From Ga0077530 sp035565975 (GTDB taxonomy: Bacteria > Pseudomonadota > Alphaproteobacteria > Rhizobiales > Hyphomicrobiaceae): 64,000 nucleotides of DNA. Of this stretch, positions 1 to 8,015 are shown piece by piece. The stretch lies in contig DATMRT010000148.1 in NCBI GenBank assembly GCA_035565975.1, positions 19,213 through 83,212 of the forward strand, written 5' to 3'. The position numbers were made by a program, and so were the translations under genes. Each line of letters starts with the position of its first letter. Within the stretch, counting starts at the first letter, position 1. The notes under the pieces were generated by a model. The model saw only the letters and a list, made by a program, of their open reading frames with translations. It was not told the DNA's origin and ran no database searches.

Positions 1-2
1 TC

Positions 3-1232
3 GACGGCAAGCGGCTGTGGGACAGCCTCATGGAGATGGCGAAGATCGGCGCGACGCCGAAAGGCGGCGTTAACCGCCTGACGCTGACCGATCTCGATCG
101 CCAGTCCCGCGACCTCTTCGGCGATTGGTGCCGCGCCGCGGGATGTACGATCGCGATCGACAAGATGGGCTCCATGTTCGCACGCCGCGCAGGCGCGGAC
201 GACAGCCTGCCGCCGGTTCTCATCGGCAGTCACCTGGACACGCAGCCGACGGGCGGCAAGTTCGACGGCGCGCTCGGCGTGATGGCGGCGCTCGAAGTCG
301 TGCGCTCGCTCAACGATCTCGACATCAAGACACGCCACCCGATCGAAATCTGCATGTGGACGAACGAGGAAGGCTCCCGCTTCGCGCCTGCCATGATCGG
401 CTCGGGCGTCTTCGCCGGCGTGCTCACACTCGAGGAGGCGTTGGCCACGACAGATCCCGAGGGCAAGGCCTTCGGCGAAGAGCTGGACCGGGTCGGCTAT
501 TCGGGACCTGAGAAGGTCGGCGGGCGTCCGATCCACGCGCTTTTCGAGCTTCACATCGAGCAGGGACCGATCCTGGAGGAAGAAGGCATCGACATCGGCA
601 TCGTGACGGCCGCCAACGGACAGAAGTGGTATGAGATCACGCTGACGGGCGTCGAGAGCCACGCCGGTCCGACGCCGATGAACCGGCGCAAAGATGCACT
701 CGTCGGCGCCGCGCGCATCGTCGAGCTGGTGAACAAGATCGGCCACGATCACGACCCGAGCGCCTGCGCCACCTGCGGCATGGTCGAGGTCTATCCGAAC
801 TCGCGCAACGTCATTCCTGGACGTGTCTTCATCACCGTCGACTTCCGCCATCCGGACGGCGAGAAGCTGATCTCCATGGATAAGGCGCTGCGCGCAGGCC
901 TCGAGGAGATCGCCGCGCGCACGGGCGTCACGGCCGAGATCAAGATGGTCGCCGATTTCCCGCCGCAGCCCTTCGAGACGAGCTGCGTTGCCGCCGTCCG
1001 CAATGCCGCGAAGAAGCTCGGCTATTCGACACGCGACATCACCTCGGGTGCCGGTCACGACGCGGTCTATATCGCACGCGTCGCTCCCGCCGCGATGATC
1101 TTCACGCCGTGCATTGGCGGCATCAGCCACAATGAATCCGAGGACATGACGCCCGAGTGGGCCGCCGCCGGCACCGATGTGCTGCTGCACGCGGTGCTCG
1201 AAAAAGCCGAGGTCGTGAGCGGGAAGGCTTAG
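3..1232 (+). CDS. Zn-dependent hydrolase, N-carbamoyl-L-amino-acid hydrolase / beta-ureidopropionase family (5'-truncated by window edge)
   Basis: Cytosolic M20-family amidohydrolase that removes a carbamoyl group from N-carbamoyl amino acids (hydantoin or reductive pyrimidine degradation). The frame stays open to base 3 and reads GKRLWDSLMEMAKIGATPKG, the family's N-terminal motif, so the true start lies left of the window and the ATG at 30 is internal. The expected metal ligands are present: H and D in GSHLDTQPTGGKFDGALG, E in TNEEGSRFAP, H in ELHIEQGP and H in GGISHNESED. The dimerisation motif GVESHAGPTPMNRRKDA is also there. About 409 codons are visible, close to the family's usual 410-420. 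Family is clear. Substrate (beta-ureidopropionate, carbamoyl amino acid or allantoate) cannot be fixed from sequence. Confidence 0.9.
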   Translation, partial: DGKRLWDSLMEMAKIGATPKGGVNRLTLTDLDRQSRDLFGDWCRAAGCTIAIDKMGSMFARRAGADDSLPPVLIGSHLDTQPTGGKFDGALGVMAALEVVRSLNDLDIKTRHPIEICMWTNEEGSRFAPAMIGSGVFAGVLTLEEALATTDPEGKAFGEELDRVGYSGPEKVGGRPIHALFELHIEQGPILEEEGIDIGIVTAANGQKWYEITLTGVESHAGPTPMNRRKDALVGAARIVELVNKIGHDHDPSACATCGMVEVYPNSRNVIPGRVFITVDFRHPDGEKLISMDKALRAGLEEIAARTGVTAEIKMVADFPPQPFETSCVAAVRNAAKKLGYSTRDITSGAGHDAVYIARVAPAAMIFTPCIGGISHNESEDMTPEWAAAGTDVLLHAVLEKAEVVSGKA

Positions 1233-1310
1233 CAAACATGAGGCTGGCCTCGTCCATCCTCCCTCATGGCGGAGGTTAGGAGGGCGGGATTGCAGAGCAA
1301 TAGTTCTCGG

Positions 1311-1354
1311 GATTCCCCCAACCCCTAAACCCTCCCCATAAGGGGGAGGGGGAT
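1311..1354. repeat. C-rich palindromic intergenic repeat, copy A (inverted relative to B and C)
   Basis: The reverse complement of this stretch matches the elements at 28968-29018 and 33830-33877. The shared core is CCCCTCCCCCTTRTGGGGAG followed by GGTTTAGGGGTTGGGGG. The core can fold as a C-run/G-run hairpin with a 4-5 nt loop. It fills the gap between the hydrolase stop and the convergent SPFH gene. It lacks a T tract, so it is not an obvious Rho-independent terminator. Confidence 0.75.
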
Positions 1355-1364
1355 ATCGTCCGCA

Positions 1365-2336
1365 TCACTGTCGTGGTGTCTGCGTGTTCGCCGCCCGCGG
1401 CGTGGTCGTCGTAACGGGCGCCGCCGTCCCCGGCATGCTCCAAAGCGTGTTGGCGCCTGCATCGCCGCCCATGAAGGTCGTCGGGAACGTCCCGCCCCAC
1501 TTCTCGACCTTGCGATACTCGACGACAAGCGGGTTCTGCGCGAGCGCTGCGCCCATCACCTTGATCGCCTCGGCCTGAGCTTCGCCCTGCACCTTGATCT
1601 CGTAGGCCCGGCCGTCCGCACGTGCCTTGTCGGCGTCGCGCTGCGCCTCGGCGCTTTGCGTGACCTGCGTCGAGGTCAGGCGCTGGCGCTCGAGCACGAA
1701 CTTCTCGGTCTCGGCCTGCTCCCGCGCGACCTGCTTGTCGCGAATGGCCTTCGTGTACTCCGGCGGAAAGCCGATGTTGACCACCGAGAAGCCCGTGATC
1801 TGCACGTCGTCGGGCATGCGCTTCGCAAACGTGTCCATGGAGCGATCGCGGTACTCGGTGCGCTTGCGGAGGAGGTCATTGACTGTATAGGCGCTCGTCA
1901 CGCCTTTCACGGCATCGTTCAAGCGCGGCAGGATGATGCGCTTCTCGAACTGATCGAGACTTCCGAACTGGATGTAGAGCTCTTTGACGTGGTCGCGCTT
2001 CACCAGCCAGTTGACGGTTACCTGGATGGGAATTTCGAGCGGATCCTGCGAGGCCGCCTCCAGCGTCATGGCGAAGGCACGCTCGCGCACTTCCATCTCC
2101 TCAACGGTATCGGCCCAGGGCACTTTGATATTCAGGCCCGGATCGACCACTTCGATCACATTGCCGAAGCGCTTCACGATGCCGACATGGCCCGCATCGA
2201 TCCGATAAATGCCGAGCCAGATGGTGATGAGGACCAACGCGGCAATGAGCGCCAGTCCAACGCTGCCGAGCTTGAGGGTTGGAAAGCCCGGCCGTCCCTG
2301 CCCGCCTGATCCCTGCGTCGATGGCGTTGTCCGCAT
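1365..2336 (-). CDS. SPFH / Band 7 (prohibitin-like) membrane protein
   Basis: Predicted inner-membrane scaffold protein of the stomatin/prohibitin/HflC superfamily, 323 aa. A glycine-rich N-terminus is followed by one hydrophobic segment (about residues 27-46, VGLALIAALVLITIWLGI). The SPFH core starts at DAGHVGIVKRFGNVIEVVDPG and runs to about residue 215, followed by an Ala/Glu/Arg-rich helix (EQAETEKFVLERQRLTSTQV) typical of the coiled-coil oligomerisation region. The Thr/Pro-rich tail is probably disordered. No NfeD or HflK partner is adjacent, which argues against an HflKC assignment. Family membership is secure; the cellular role is not. Confidence 0.88.
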   Translation of the reverse strand: MRTTPSTQGSGGQGRPGFPTLKLGSVGLALIAALVLITIWLGIYRIDAGHVGIVKRFGNVIEVVDPGLNIKVPWADTVEEMEVRERAFAMTLEAASQDPLEIPIQVTVNWLVKRDHVKELYIQFGSLDQFEKRIILPRLNDAVKGVTSAYTVNDLLRKRTEYRDRSMDTFAKRMPDDVQITGFSVVNIGFPPEYTKAIRDKQVAREQAETEKFVLERQRLTSTQVTQSAEAQRDADKARADGRAYEIKVQGEAQAEAIKVMGAALAQNPLVVEYRKVEKWGGTFPTTFMGGDAGANTLWSMPGTAAPVTTTTPRAANTQTPRQ

Positions 2337-2511
2337 GATGGATGCTCCTGCAAACTGGCGAAGTGAATGAGAGACCTAGTTCCCGGCCACGCCGGATTTG
2401 CGGCCGCGCATAGCAAAGCCGCTCCCCTGAGGCGAGGGAGCGGCGTGCTACGCGCGAATCACTTTTTCGCTTAACTAGGGCGAACTTAGGAGCTTGGGGT
2501 TAACCCACTGG

Positions 2512-3708
2512 TTAACTCATGGTCGCGAGCTGGACCGCAAGGCCGCATGCCGCCTCGTATTCCTTGAGGTCGATCCACTCGTCGACCGTGTGGGGCTCGT
2601 TCTGGCCGGCCCCGAACGTCACGGTCGGAATGCCGTGACGGACCAGCCAGTTGGCGTCGAGCCCACCATTGGCGACCCGAATCTCCGGCTTGATGCCTTG
2701 CGCGGTCACGGCCTCGATGGCCCGCTTCACGACCGGCGCATTGTCCTTGAGGCGGAAAGGGTAATAGTCGGTGTGAGAGATGAACTTGGCCTTGCCGGAT
2801 TGTCCCTGGACGTTGGTGACGCCGGCTGCAGCCTTGGCAAAGGCGGCCTTGTAGGCAGCCGTGATCTCCTTGTGGAACTTGGCATCGTGGCTGCGGCTCT
2901 CGCCGCGCACGCGCACATAGTCCGTCACGACGTTGGTTGCATCGCCCGCCGAGCCGCCATTGGCGCCCGCAACGACACCGACGTTGCTCGTGCCGACCTT
3001 GTCGCCGTGCACGACCTTGCCGAACCAGCCGCCGCGGCGCACTTCGGCAAGCGCCTCGGCAAGAATGAGTGTCGAGCTGATGCCGCGTTCGGGCGCGCCG
3101 CCGGCATGCGCGGCACGTCCGCTGATCTCGACTTCCCAGCGATCCGCTCCGACCGCGCCGACGGTCACGTACGATGCCGAGCGGCCGTCATAGTTGAAGC
3201 CGATGCGCACGCCGCCGAGATCCTTCGGATCGACGAAGCGCGCGCCCCAGAGCCCGCTCTCCTCGCGCACCGTGAAGAGCAGCGTCAGCGGCGGATGGTC
3301 GAGCTTCTGCGCCGCGAGTTCCGCGGCGAGCGTCACGAGCACACCGCAGCCCGTACGGTTGTCGCCACCGAGGGCAGTGCGCACGGTGTTGACGATCTTG
3401 CGCCCCTGGATCTTGGGCTTCGCGCCTGCGCACAGCGGCACCGTGTCGAGATGCGTCATGAACAGGAGGCGCGGGCCATTGCCGAGGCGCCCGCGTCCGG
3501 GAAGGTCGACGATCAGATTGCCCGTCTCACACGGCACGGGAATCCGCTTGTGCGCATCGTCGAAGCGGATCGCCTTCGCCGGCACGCCCACTTCCTTGAG
3601 CGCCGCGACGACCTCCTTGCCGATCGCCGCCTCTTTTCCGGTCACGCCTTCCACGGCCAGGAACCGCATGAGGCGATTCACGGCTTGAGCATTGTCGACC
3701 TTCTGCAT
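2512..3708 (-). CDS. M20/M25/M40-family metallopeptidase (peptidase T-like)
   Basis: Zinc aminopeptidase/carboxypeptidase-type hydrolase, 398 aa, probably cytosolic. Metal-site motifs are visible in order: MTHLDTVPLC (His, Asp), GGDNRTGCGVL (bridging Asp), VREESGLWGA (catalytic Glu-Glu), FNYDG (Asp) and the C-terminal His in GAGQNEPHTVDEW. The lid domain motif SGRAAHAGGAPERGIS lies in the middle. The ATG at 3708 is only 2 bp from the end of a palindromic repeat, so any ribosome-binding site must come from the repeat; no good Shine-Dalgarno is seen. Exact peptide specificity is unknown. Confidence 0.85.
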   Translation of the reverse strand: MQKVDNAQAVNRLMRFLAVEGVTGKEAAIGKEVVAALKEVGVPAKAIRFDDAHKRIPVPCETGNLIVDLPGRGRLGNGPRLLFMTHLDTVPLCAGAKPKIQGRKIVNTVRTALGGDNRTGCGVLVTLAAELAAQKLDHPPLTLLFTVREESGLWGARFVDPKDLGGVRIGFNYDGRSASYVTVGAVGADRWEVEISGRAAHAGGAPERGISSTLILAEALAEVRRGGWFGKVVHGDKVGTSNVGVVAGANGGSAGDATNVVTDYVRVRGESRSHDAKFHKEITAAYKAAFAKAAAGVTNVQGQSGKAKFISHTDYYPFRLKDNAPVVKRAIEAVTAQGIKPEIRVANGGLDANWLVRHGIPTVTFGAGQNEPHTVDEWIDLKEYEAACGLAVQLATMS

Positions 3709-3710
3709 GT

Positions 3711-3862
3711 CTAGTGTCCCGATGCCGAAGTTCGCCAGATCTCGACGCTGGTGTCCCGAGCGAACTTCGGAATCGAAAGGGACACTAGAATTATAGTCAG
3801 ATCGAGAAATTCTCTCGGTACCGTGCCACCTGGTAAGGCGAATTTCTCGATCATCACACTAG
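3711..3862. repeat. Two-hairpin intergenic element, copy 1
   Basis: This element is bounded by CTAGTG (3711-3716) and CACTAG (3857-3862). It holds two inverted repeats. Unit 1 pairs 3711-3720 plus CCGAAGTTCG with CGAACTTCGG plus 3779-3788. Unit 2 is a perfect 13-bp inverted repeat, GATCGAGAAATTC (3800-3812) with GAATTTCTCGATC (3840-3852). Its right half is nearly identical to the element at 59789-59920 (GCGAATTTCTCGATCATCAC followed by A/G-CTAG). This looks like a RIME/REP-type mosaic repeat with no coding content. Confidence 0.85.
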
Positions 3863-3871
3863 GATGCTCTC

Positions 3872-4942
3872 TCAGGACGCTTTCTTGCGGTTCTTCTCGA
3901 GCCAGCCGTTGACCATCGAGACGGTCTTGTCGACCTCGGGATTCGAGCGCCCTTTCGAAGCGGCGATCGATTGCACGAGCAGGTCGACGCGCTCGATGTT
4001 CGGCGCGCCGGCGGCAAGCGCGCGCGCCGCGGACGACGGCGTCAACAAGGACTGCGCGGCCGCGGCGTATTTCTCGAAGGGCACCATGTCGGCCTTGTTT
4101 GCGCCGAGCGAGACGCAGAGATCGACGACCCAGTCGTAGACGGCCTTGCTCGCCGCAGGATCGGAATGCACCGCCTCCTTGATCGGCCGAACAGTATCCT
4201 GCTGTACGCAGCGATAATTGCCCGCGAGCAGCATCGCCCACTTCGCGAGCGGCACGAACACCGAGTCGTGCACCTTGAGCTTGACCGGGATCTCGATCTT
4301 CTCGCCGCCGATATCGAAGCGCGCGGCCTCGATGTCCTTCTCCATCTGCTGAAGGATGGCCGTGTGCTCGGGGTTCTCGAAGCGCGCCGACTTGAAGTTC
4401 GTCGGCAGGCGCACCTGCAGCACGTTGACCGGCTCCTCGGGCGGACGGAACGCCTGCGGGTCCGGGCTGCAGAGCGTCATCATCTTGGGATCGAAGGCAT
4501 CCCACACGGTCGCGTCGGTGTAGGCGTGGCGCAGTTTGCTGACGTCGAGCCCGGGAATGCGCGCGAGATAGGGCAGCGGCGGCATGTTCATGATCGACAT
4601 GCAGGGGCGGCCGGACTTGGCGACGAGTTGCAGCAGCTCGCGGGCGCCGGGCGTGCGGTACTGCGGCTCCTGCATGGCGAGCGCGATGAGATCGAACTCC
4701 TTCGGATCGACGCTCGCCGGGCCGGCCGCGGTCACCTTGCCCGGCAGTTTGCGACTGTTGATCTCGACCAGGCCCTCGCGGCCACGTACCGGGATTTTGA
4801 CGAGCGCGCCGTCGGCGTTGATTTTCTCCACTTCGGCAGGCAGGCAGACGAGCACGGTGTCGTGCCCCGCCATCGCCAGCTTCGTACCGAGCAGCGACCC
4901 GTAGGACGCGCCCATGACCAGCGTCTTGTATTTCTTCGCCAT
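3872..4942 (-). CDS. Ketopantoate reductase-like (ApbA/PanE superfamily) NAD(P)-binding protein
   Basis: The 356-aa protein opens with a Rossmann fold (KTLVMGASYGSLLGTKLAMA, glycine motif GASYGS) followed by the strand GHDTVLVC, as in 2-dehydropantoate 2-reductases. The remainder (for example PVKLKVHDSVFVPLAKWAML, then NYRCVQQDTVRPIKEAVHSD) fits the helical C-terminal ApbA_C domain only loosely. The length exceeds true PanE (about 300 aa). A distant paralogue acting on another 2-oxo acid or opine-like substrate is as likely as pantothenate synthesis. PanB is encoded 50 kb away and gives no operon support. Confidence 0.65.
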   Translation of the reverse strand: MAKKYKTLVMGASYGSLLGTKLAMAGHDTVLVCLPAEVEKINADGALVKIPVRGREGLVEINSRKLPGKVTAAGPASVDPKEFDLIALAMQEPQYRTPGARELLQLVAKSGRPCMSIMNMPPLPYLARIPGLDVSKLRHAYTDATVWDAFDPKMMTLCSPDPQAFRPPEEPVNVLQVRLPTNFKSARFENPEHTAILQQMEKDIEAARFDIGGEKIEIPVKLKVHDSVFVPLAKWAMLLAGNYRCVQQDTVRPIKEAVHSDPAASKAVYDWVVDLCVSLGANKADMVPFEKYAAAAQSLLTPSSAARALAAGAPNIERVDLLVQSIAASKGRSNPEVDKTVSMVNGWLEKNRKKAS

Positions 4943-5294
4943 TGCGAGCCCTTTCCGGTCGTTCCCCGCGAATCACGTTTTTCTGGGAGCCGCGTTGCGC
5001 GGTCCGAATGCATCAGAGGTTAGTGCCGTGTTGCCACACGCGCAACGATTGCGCGCGCCACCGCGCCCGGCAGCACCAAACCGCAGCGAAACCTGTGTAT
5101 TTGCGGCCAAATTCGGGCACGGCGACGCACCAGGCCACAGTTTGGTAACACTTTGCCGGCAAGACCTTCTTGACCATACGGCCGCTGTGGCGCGGCCGCT
5201 AGTGCGTTTGCCTGCAAGAGCGGCTACGGCATCAGCGCCACTGCACGCGCCGCACCTTGGGGGATTTTCAGCACTCGTGCTCGACGGGCGACCC
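4943..5294. other. Divergent intergenic region, no gene seen
   Basis: This is 352 bp between the reductase-like gene (minus) and eipA (plus). It must hold both promoters. The long plus frame that reads through it from 4914 continues into eipA but gives an Arg/Pro/Ala-rich, low-information peptide and is judged non-coding. I could not place a convincing -35/-10 pair. Confidence 0.5.
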
Positions 5295-6272
5295 ATGCTC
5301 AACAAGACATCGATGCGACTTTGGGCCGGCGCACTGGCGCTCGGTCTCGTTCTCGGTTTCGGGCATTTCCCTGCCAGCGCCCAGATCACGGCCCTTGACC
5401 GTGATGGGGCGCCGATCGTCCATGCAGCGCCTGCGAACGAAGGCGATGCCACGCTGCCGAGCGCGGAGCTGCCGCGGCTCCGGCTTGCCCAGGCCGGGGG
5501 CGGGTACGTCGAACGCGACAACCTCGATCCGCCACCCTATCGGCCACCCTACGAGACCGGCCGGCAGGTCCCGTCCTACGGCGGCACGCGCGGTGGCGAT
5601 GCCTACAGCCCGCCACCCGCACCGCGACCCGAGCCGTATTATCAAACGCCGGCGCCACCGCCTCCGCCCTATCGCGAGGCGACGCCGTACCGTGGCGACG
5701 GATATGCGCCGCCGCCGCCGCGCGGCGGGGATGTTCCGCTGCGGCCGCCGCCCGGCCGAGGCGGCTATTACGACGAAGACCCCGGCGACGGCACGTTCTC
5801 GATGCACGAGATCACGCGCGCCGGCCACGGCTTCTTCGGTGCGGTCAGTCAGGGTCTCGCGGGCGTCATCGAGTACGCCTTCCGCAAGCAGGGCCGGCCG
5901 AACGGATACATTCTCGGCGAGGACCTCGGCGGTGCCTTGGTGGCTGGTCTGAGATACGGCCGCGGCACGCTCTACACGCGCGATGCCGGTACGCATCCCG
6001 TCTACTGGCAGGGCCCCTCCATCGGCTACGACGCCGGCGGCGACGGTTCCAAGACCATGATCCTCGTCTATCGGATGCGCGATCCCCACGATGTCTACCA
6101 GCGCTTCGGCGGCGTCGAGGGCTCGGCCTACGTCGTAGGCGGCGTCGGCATCAACTTCCAGGCGAACGGCGAGATGGTGATGGCCCCGATCCGCTCCGGG
6201 ATTGGCCTTCGCATGGGCGCTAATATCGGGTATTTGAAGTACACACGTCACCCGACCTGGAACCCCTTCTGA
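5295..6272 (+). CDS. eipA: DUF1134 periplasmic envelope-integrity protein EipA
   Basis: Secreted envelope protein, 325 aa from the ATG at 5295, chosen because it starts a clean signal peptide (hydrophobic LWAGALALGLVLGFG, cleavage after ASAQ). A proline/tyrosine-rich disordered linker (about residues 70-160, many PPP and PPY runs) precedes the DUF1134 domain (about 170-325). That domain contains GTFSMHEITRAGHGFFG, GYILGEDLGGALVAGLRYG, YWQGPSIGYDAGGDGSK, and ends GANIGYLKYTRHPTWNPF. In Brucella the DUF1134 protein EipA supports cell-envelope integrity. The long Pro-rich linker is a local elaboration. Longer upstream frames are not credible. Confidence 0.85.
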   Translation: MLNKTSMRLWAGALALGLVLGFGHFPASAQITALDRDGAPIVHAAPANEGDATLPSAELPRLRLAQAGGGYVERDNLDPPPYRPPYETGRQVPSYGGTRGGDAYSPPPAPRPEPYYQTPAPPPPPYREATPYRGDGYAPPPPRGGDVPLRPPPGRGGYYDEDPGDGTFSMHEITRAGHGFFGAVSQGLAGVIEYAFRKQGRPNGYILGEDLGGALVAGLRYGRGTLYTRDAGTHPVYWQGPSIGYDAGGDGSKTMILVYRMRDPHDVYQRFGGVEGSAYVVGGVGINFQANGEMVMAPIRSGIGLRMGANIGYLKYTRHPTWNPF

Positions 6273-6512
6273 GGTGGCGGCCGGCGCCGGTACAACCTGC
6301 GGTGCCTGCCAGCACTCTGGGAGGGATCGGTGCGATGCGCGGCTCCGATACCGCTCGACGGTGTCGGCGCAGGCATTCGAACCGCCGACCGGGACGTTTC
6401 CCGATGAGCTGCCGGGCCTCTGGCGGAGACCTCGGGGGGGACTGTCGCCCGGCTTCATCGCTCGGGATGAACGGTTGAGCAGACCGAGGGTGCGGGGCCG
6501 AGGAATACAGGC

Positions 6513-7907
6513 TTGATCACGATCCAATCAGTGATGTTCCTGGCCCTTGGCTTTCTTGCCGCGAGCCTGCTGTGGCTCCTCGCTGCGCCGGGTTTCTGGT
6601 CCCGCGCGGTGCGCCTGACGACCGAGCGGTTGCGCGAGTCCATGCCCCTCTCAGAGGCGGAGATCCGCGCCGACAAGGATCGGATGCGGGCCGAGTACGC
6701 GCTCAAGATCCATCACCAGCAGGTCGAGCTCGACGAGACCAAGCTTGCCGCCGCCCGCCAGCTCATCGAGCTCAACCGCCGTGATGCGCGAATCAACAGC
6801 CTCGAGACCGATGTCGAAGCGCTCAAGGCCTCGCTCGAGGGCGCCATCAATGCGCGCAGCGTCCTCGAGCAGACGGTTGCCGACCGCCTGCCGCGCCTCG
6901 AGGAGCGGCTCGTCGAGGCCAAGCGTCATCTTTCCGGCCGCGACGAGGAGATCGCGAGCCTCACGCGGGCTGCCGAGCGGCAGGCCCGCGCGCTCGCAGA
7001 GGCCAGCGCTATCAACGAGCAGTTGAAGCGCGAGGTTCAGACACTCACGACAGCCCTCGAGACGGCTGGCGCGAAGACGGGTACCGGCGCTGCGGACGGC
7101 AGCAGCGATGCCGTGGTTGCCATGCGCGCCGAGCTCGACGTTCTGCGCACCCGCTCACGCGAGCAGAGCGCTCTGATCGACCGCCTGCAGAAAACAATCG
7201 CCGAGACGGCCGACGCAGTGCCACGCGCGCAATCGCTCAACGGCAGCAAGCCGACGGCACAGCAGCGCTTCGATGCGGTGGCCAAGAGAACATCCGACGA
7301 CAGTGAAAAGAAGCTGCGCGAGGCGCGGGCACTTGCCGCAAGTCAGGAGCAGGAGATCGAGCGGCTCAAGGCAAGCATCGCCGTCCACGAGAAGTCAGGC
7401 AGAGTTGGCGGCGGCGAAAGCAACATCGCACTCAAGGCAACCATCGGCGCGCTCGAGGAGAAGGCCATCCAGCAGGAAGCCATCATCCAGGCGCTCAAGA
7501 GCGAGGTCGCGGCTCTTCAGGAGCAGCTTACGCGCGAGGCCGCAGACCATGCCGCAACGGTCAGCCGTCTCGGCAGCGGGACACAGCCACTCGGGGATGC
7601 CAGCGCCTCGCCTCCCCGCGAGCGCCGCGCCATACCACGCCTCACGCTTGCCGAACGCGTGGCTCAATCCCGGCGCGACGCCGAGGGCGAAGCGGCCAAC
7701 GATGCCGGCCCAAGCGAAGAAACGAAGATCGCGCCCGCGCCGGAACCCGCCGTTTCAACGACCGGTGGCGAAGGTGGCGCCACGGCGCCGAGCGCGCCCT
7801 CCGATAGCGCTGCCGCCGCCGAACCCAAGGAGTCCGGAGAGGACCGTCGCAATCCACGAATAAAATCCCGCCTCCTCGACCGGATCTCGAATCTCTCGAA
7901 AGCCTAG
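6513..7907 (+). CDS. Membrane-anchored long coiled-coil protein of unknown function
   Basis: 464 aa. One N-terminal transmembrane segment (SVMFLALGFLAASLLWLLAA) is followed by roughly 300 residues of charged heptad-like helix (for example EAEIRADKDRMRAEYALKIH, then RLPRLEERLVEAKRHLSG). A low-complexity Pro/Ala/Glu/Thr tail and a basic end (RIKSRLLDRISNLSKA) complete it. The start is TTG at 6513; GTG 6531 or ATG 6534 would keep the membrane segment. It probably faces the cytoplasm as a scaffold or spacer. No enzyme motif is visible. It lies 108 bp before another membrane-anchored protein (8016-9074) on the same strand, and the pair may be functionally linked. Confidence 0.75.
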   Translation: MITIQSVMFLALGFLAASLLWLLAAPGFWSRAVRLTTERLRESMPLSEAEIRADKDRMRAEYALKIHHQQVELDETKLAAARQLIELNRRDARINSLETDVEALKASLEGAINARSVLEQTVADRLPRLEERLVEAKRHLSGRDEEIASLTRAAERQARALAEASAINEQLKREVQTLTTALETAGAKTGTGAADGSSDAVVAMRAELDVLRTRSREQSALIDRLQKTIAETADAVPRAQSLNGSKPTAQQRFDAVAKRTSDDSEKKLREARALAASQEQEIERLKASIAVHEKSGRVGGGESNIALKATIGALEEKAIQQEAIIQALKSEVAALQEQLTREAADHAATVSRLGSGTQPLGDASASPPRERRAIPRLTLAERVAQSRRDAEGEAANDAGPSEETKIAPAPEPAVSTTGGEGGATAPSAPSDSAAAAEPKESGEDRRNPRIKSRLLDRISNLSKA

Positions 7908-8015
7908 AACCCGGCTTTTGGCGCTCGGGCACACAAATGCCGCAGAGTGTCAGGAACATAGCGAGCGACCACCACACCTATCGCGCATTGCGGCTCCGCC
8001 GCCCAGGTCACCTTG

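Noticed and set aside
1311..1354. Rho-independent terminator between the hydrolase and SPFH genes
   Set aside because: The hairpin is a copy of a dispersed repeat and lacks a T tract.
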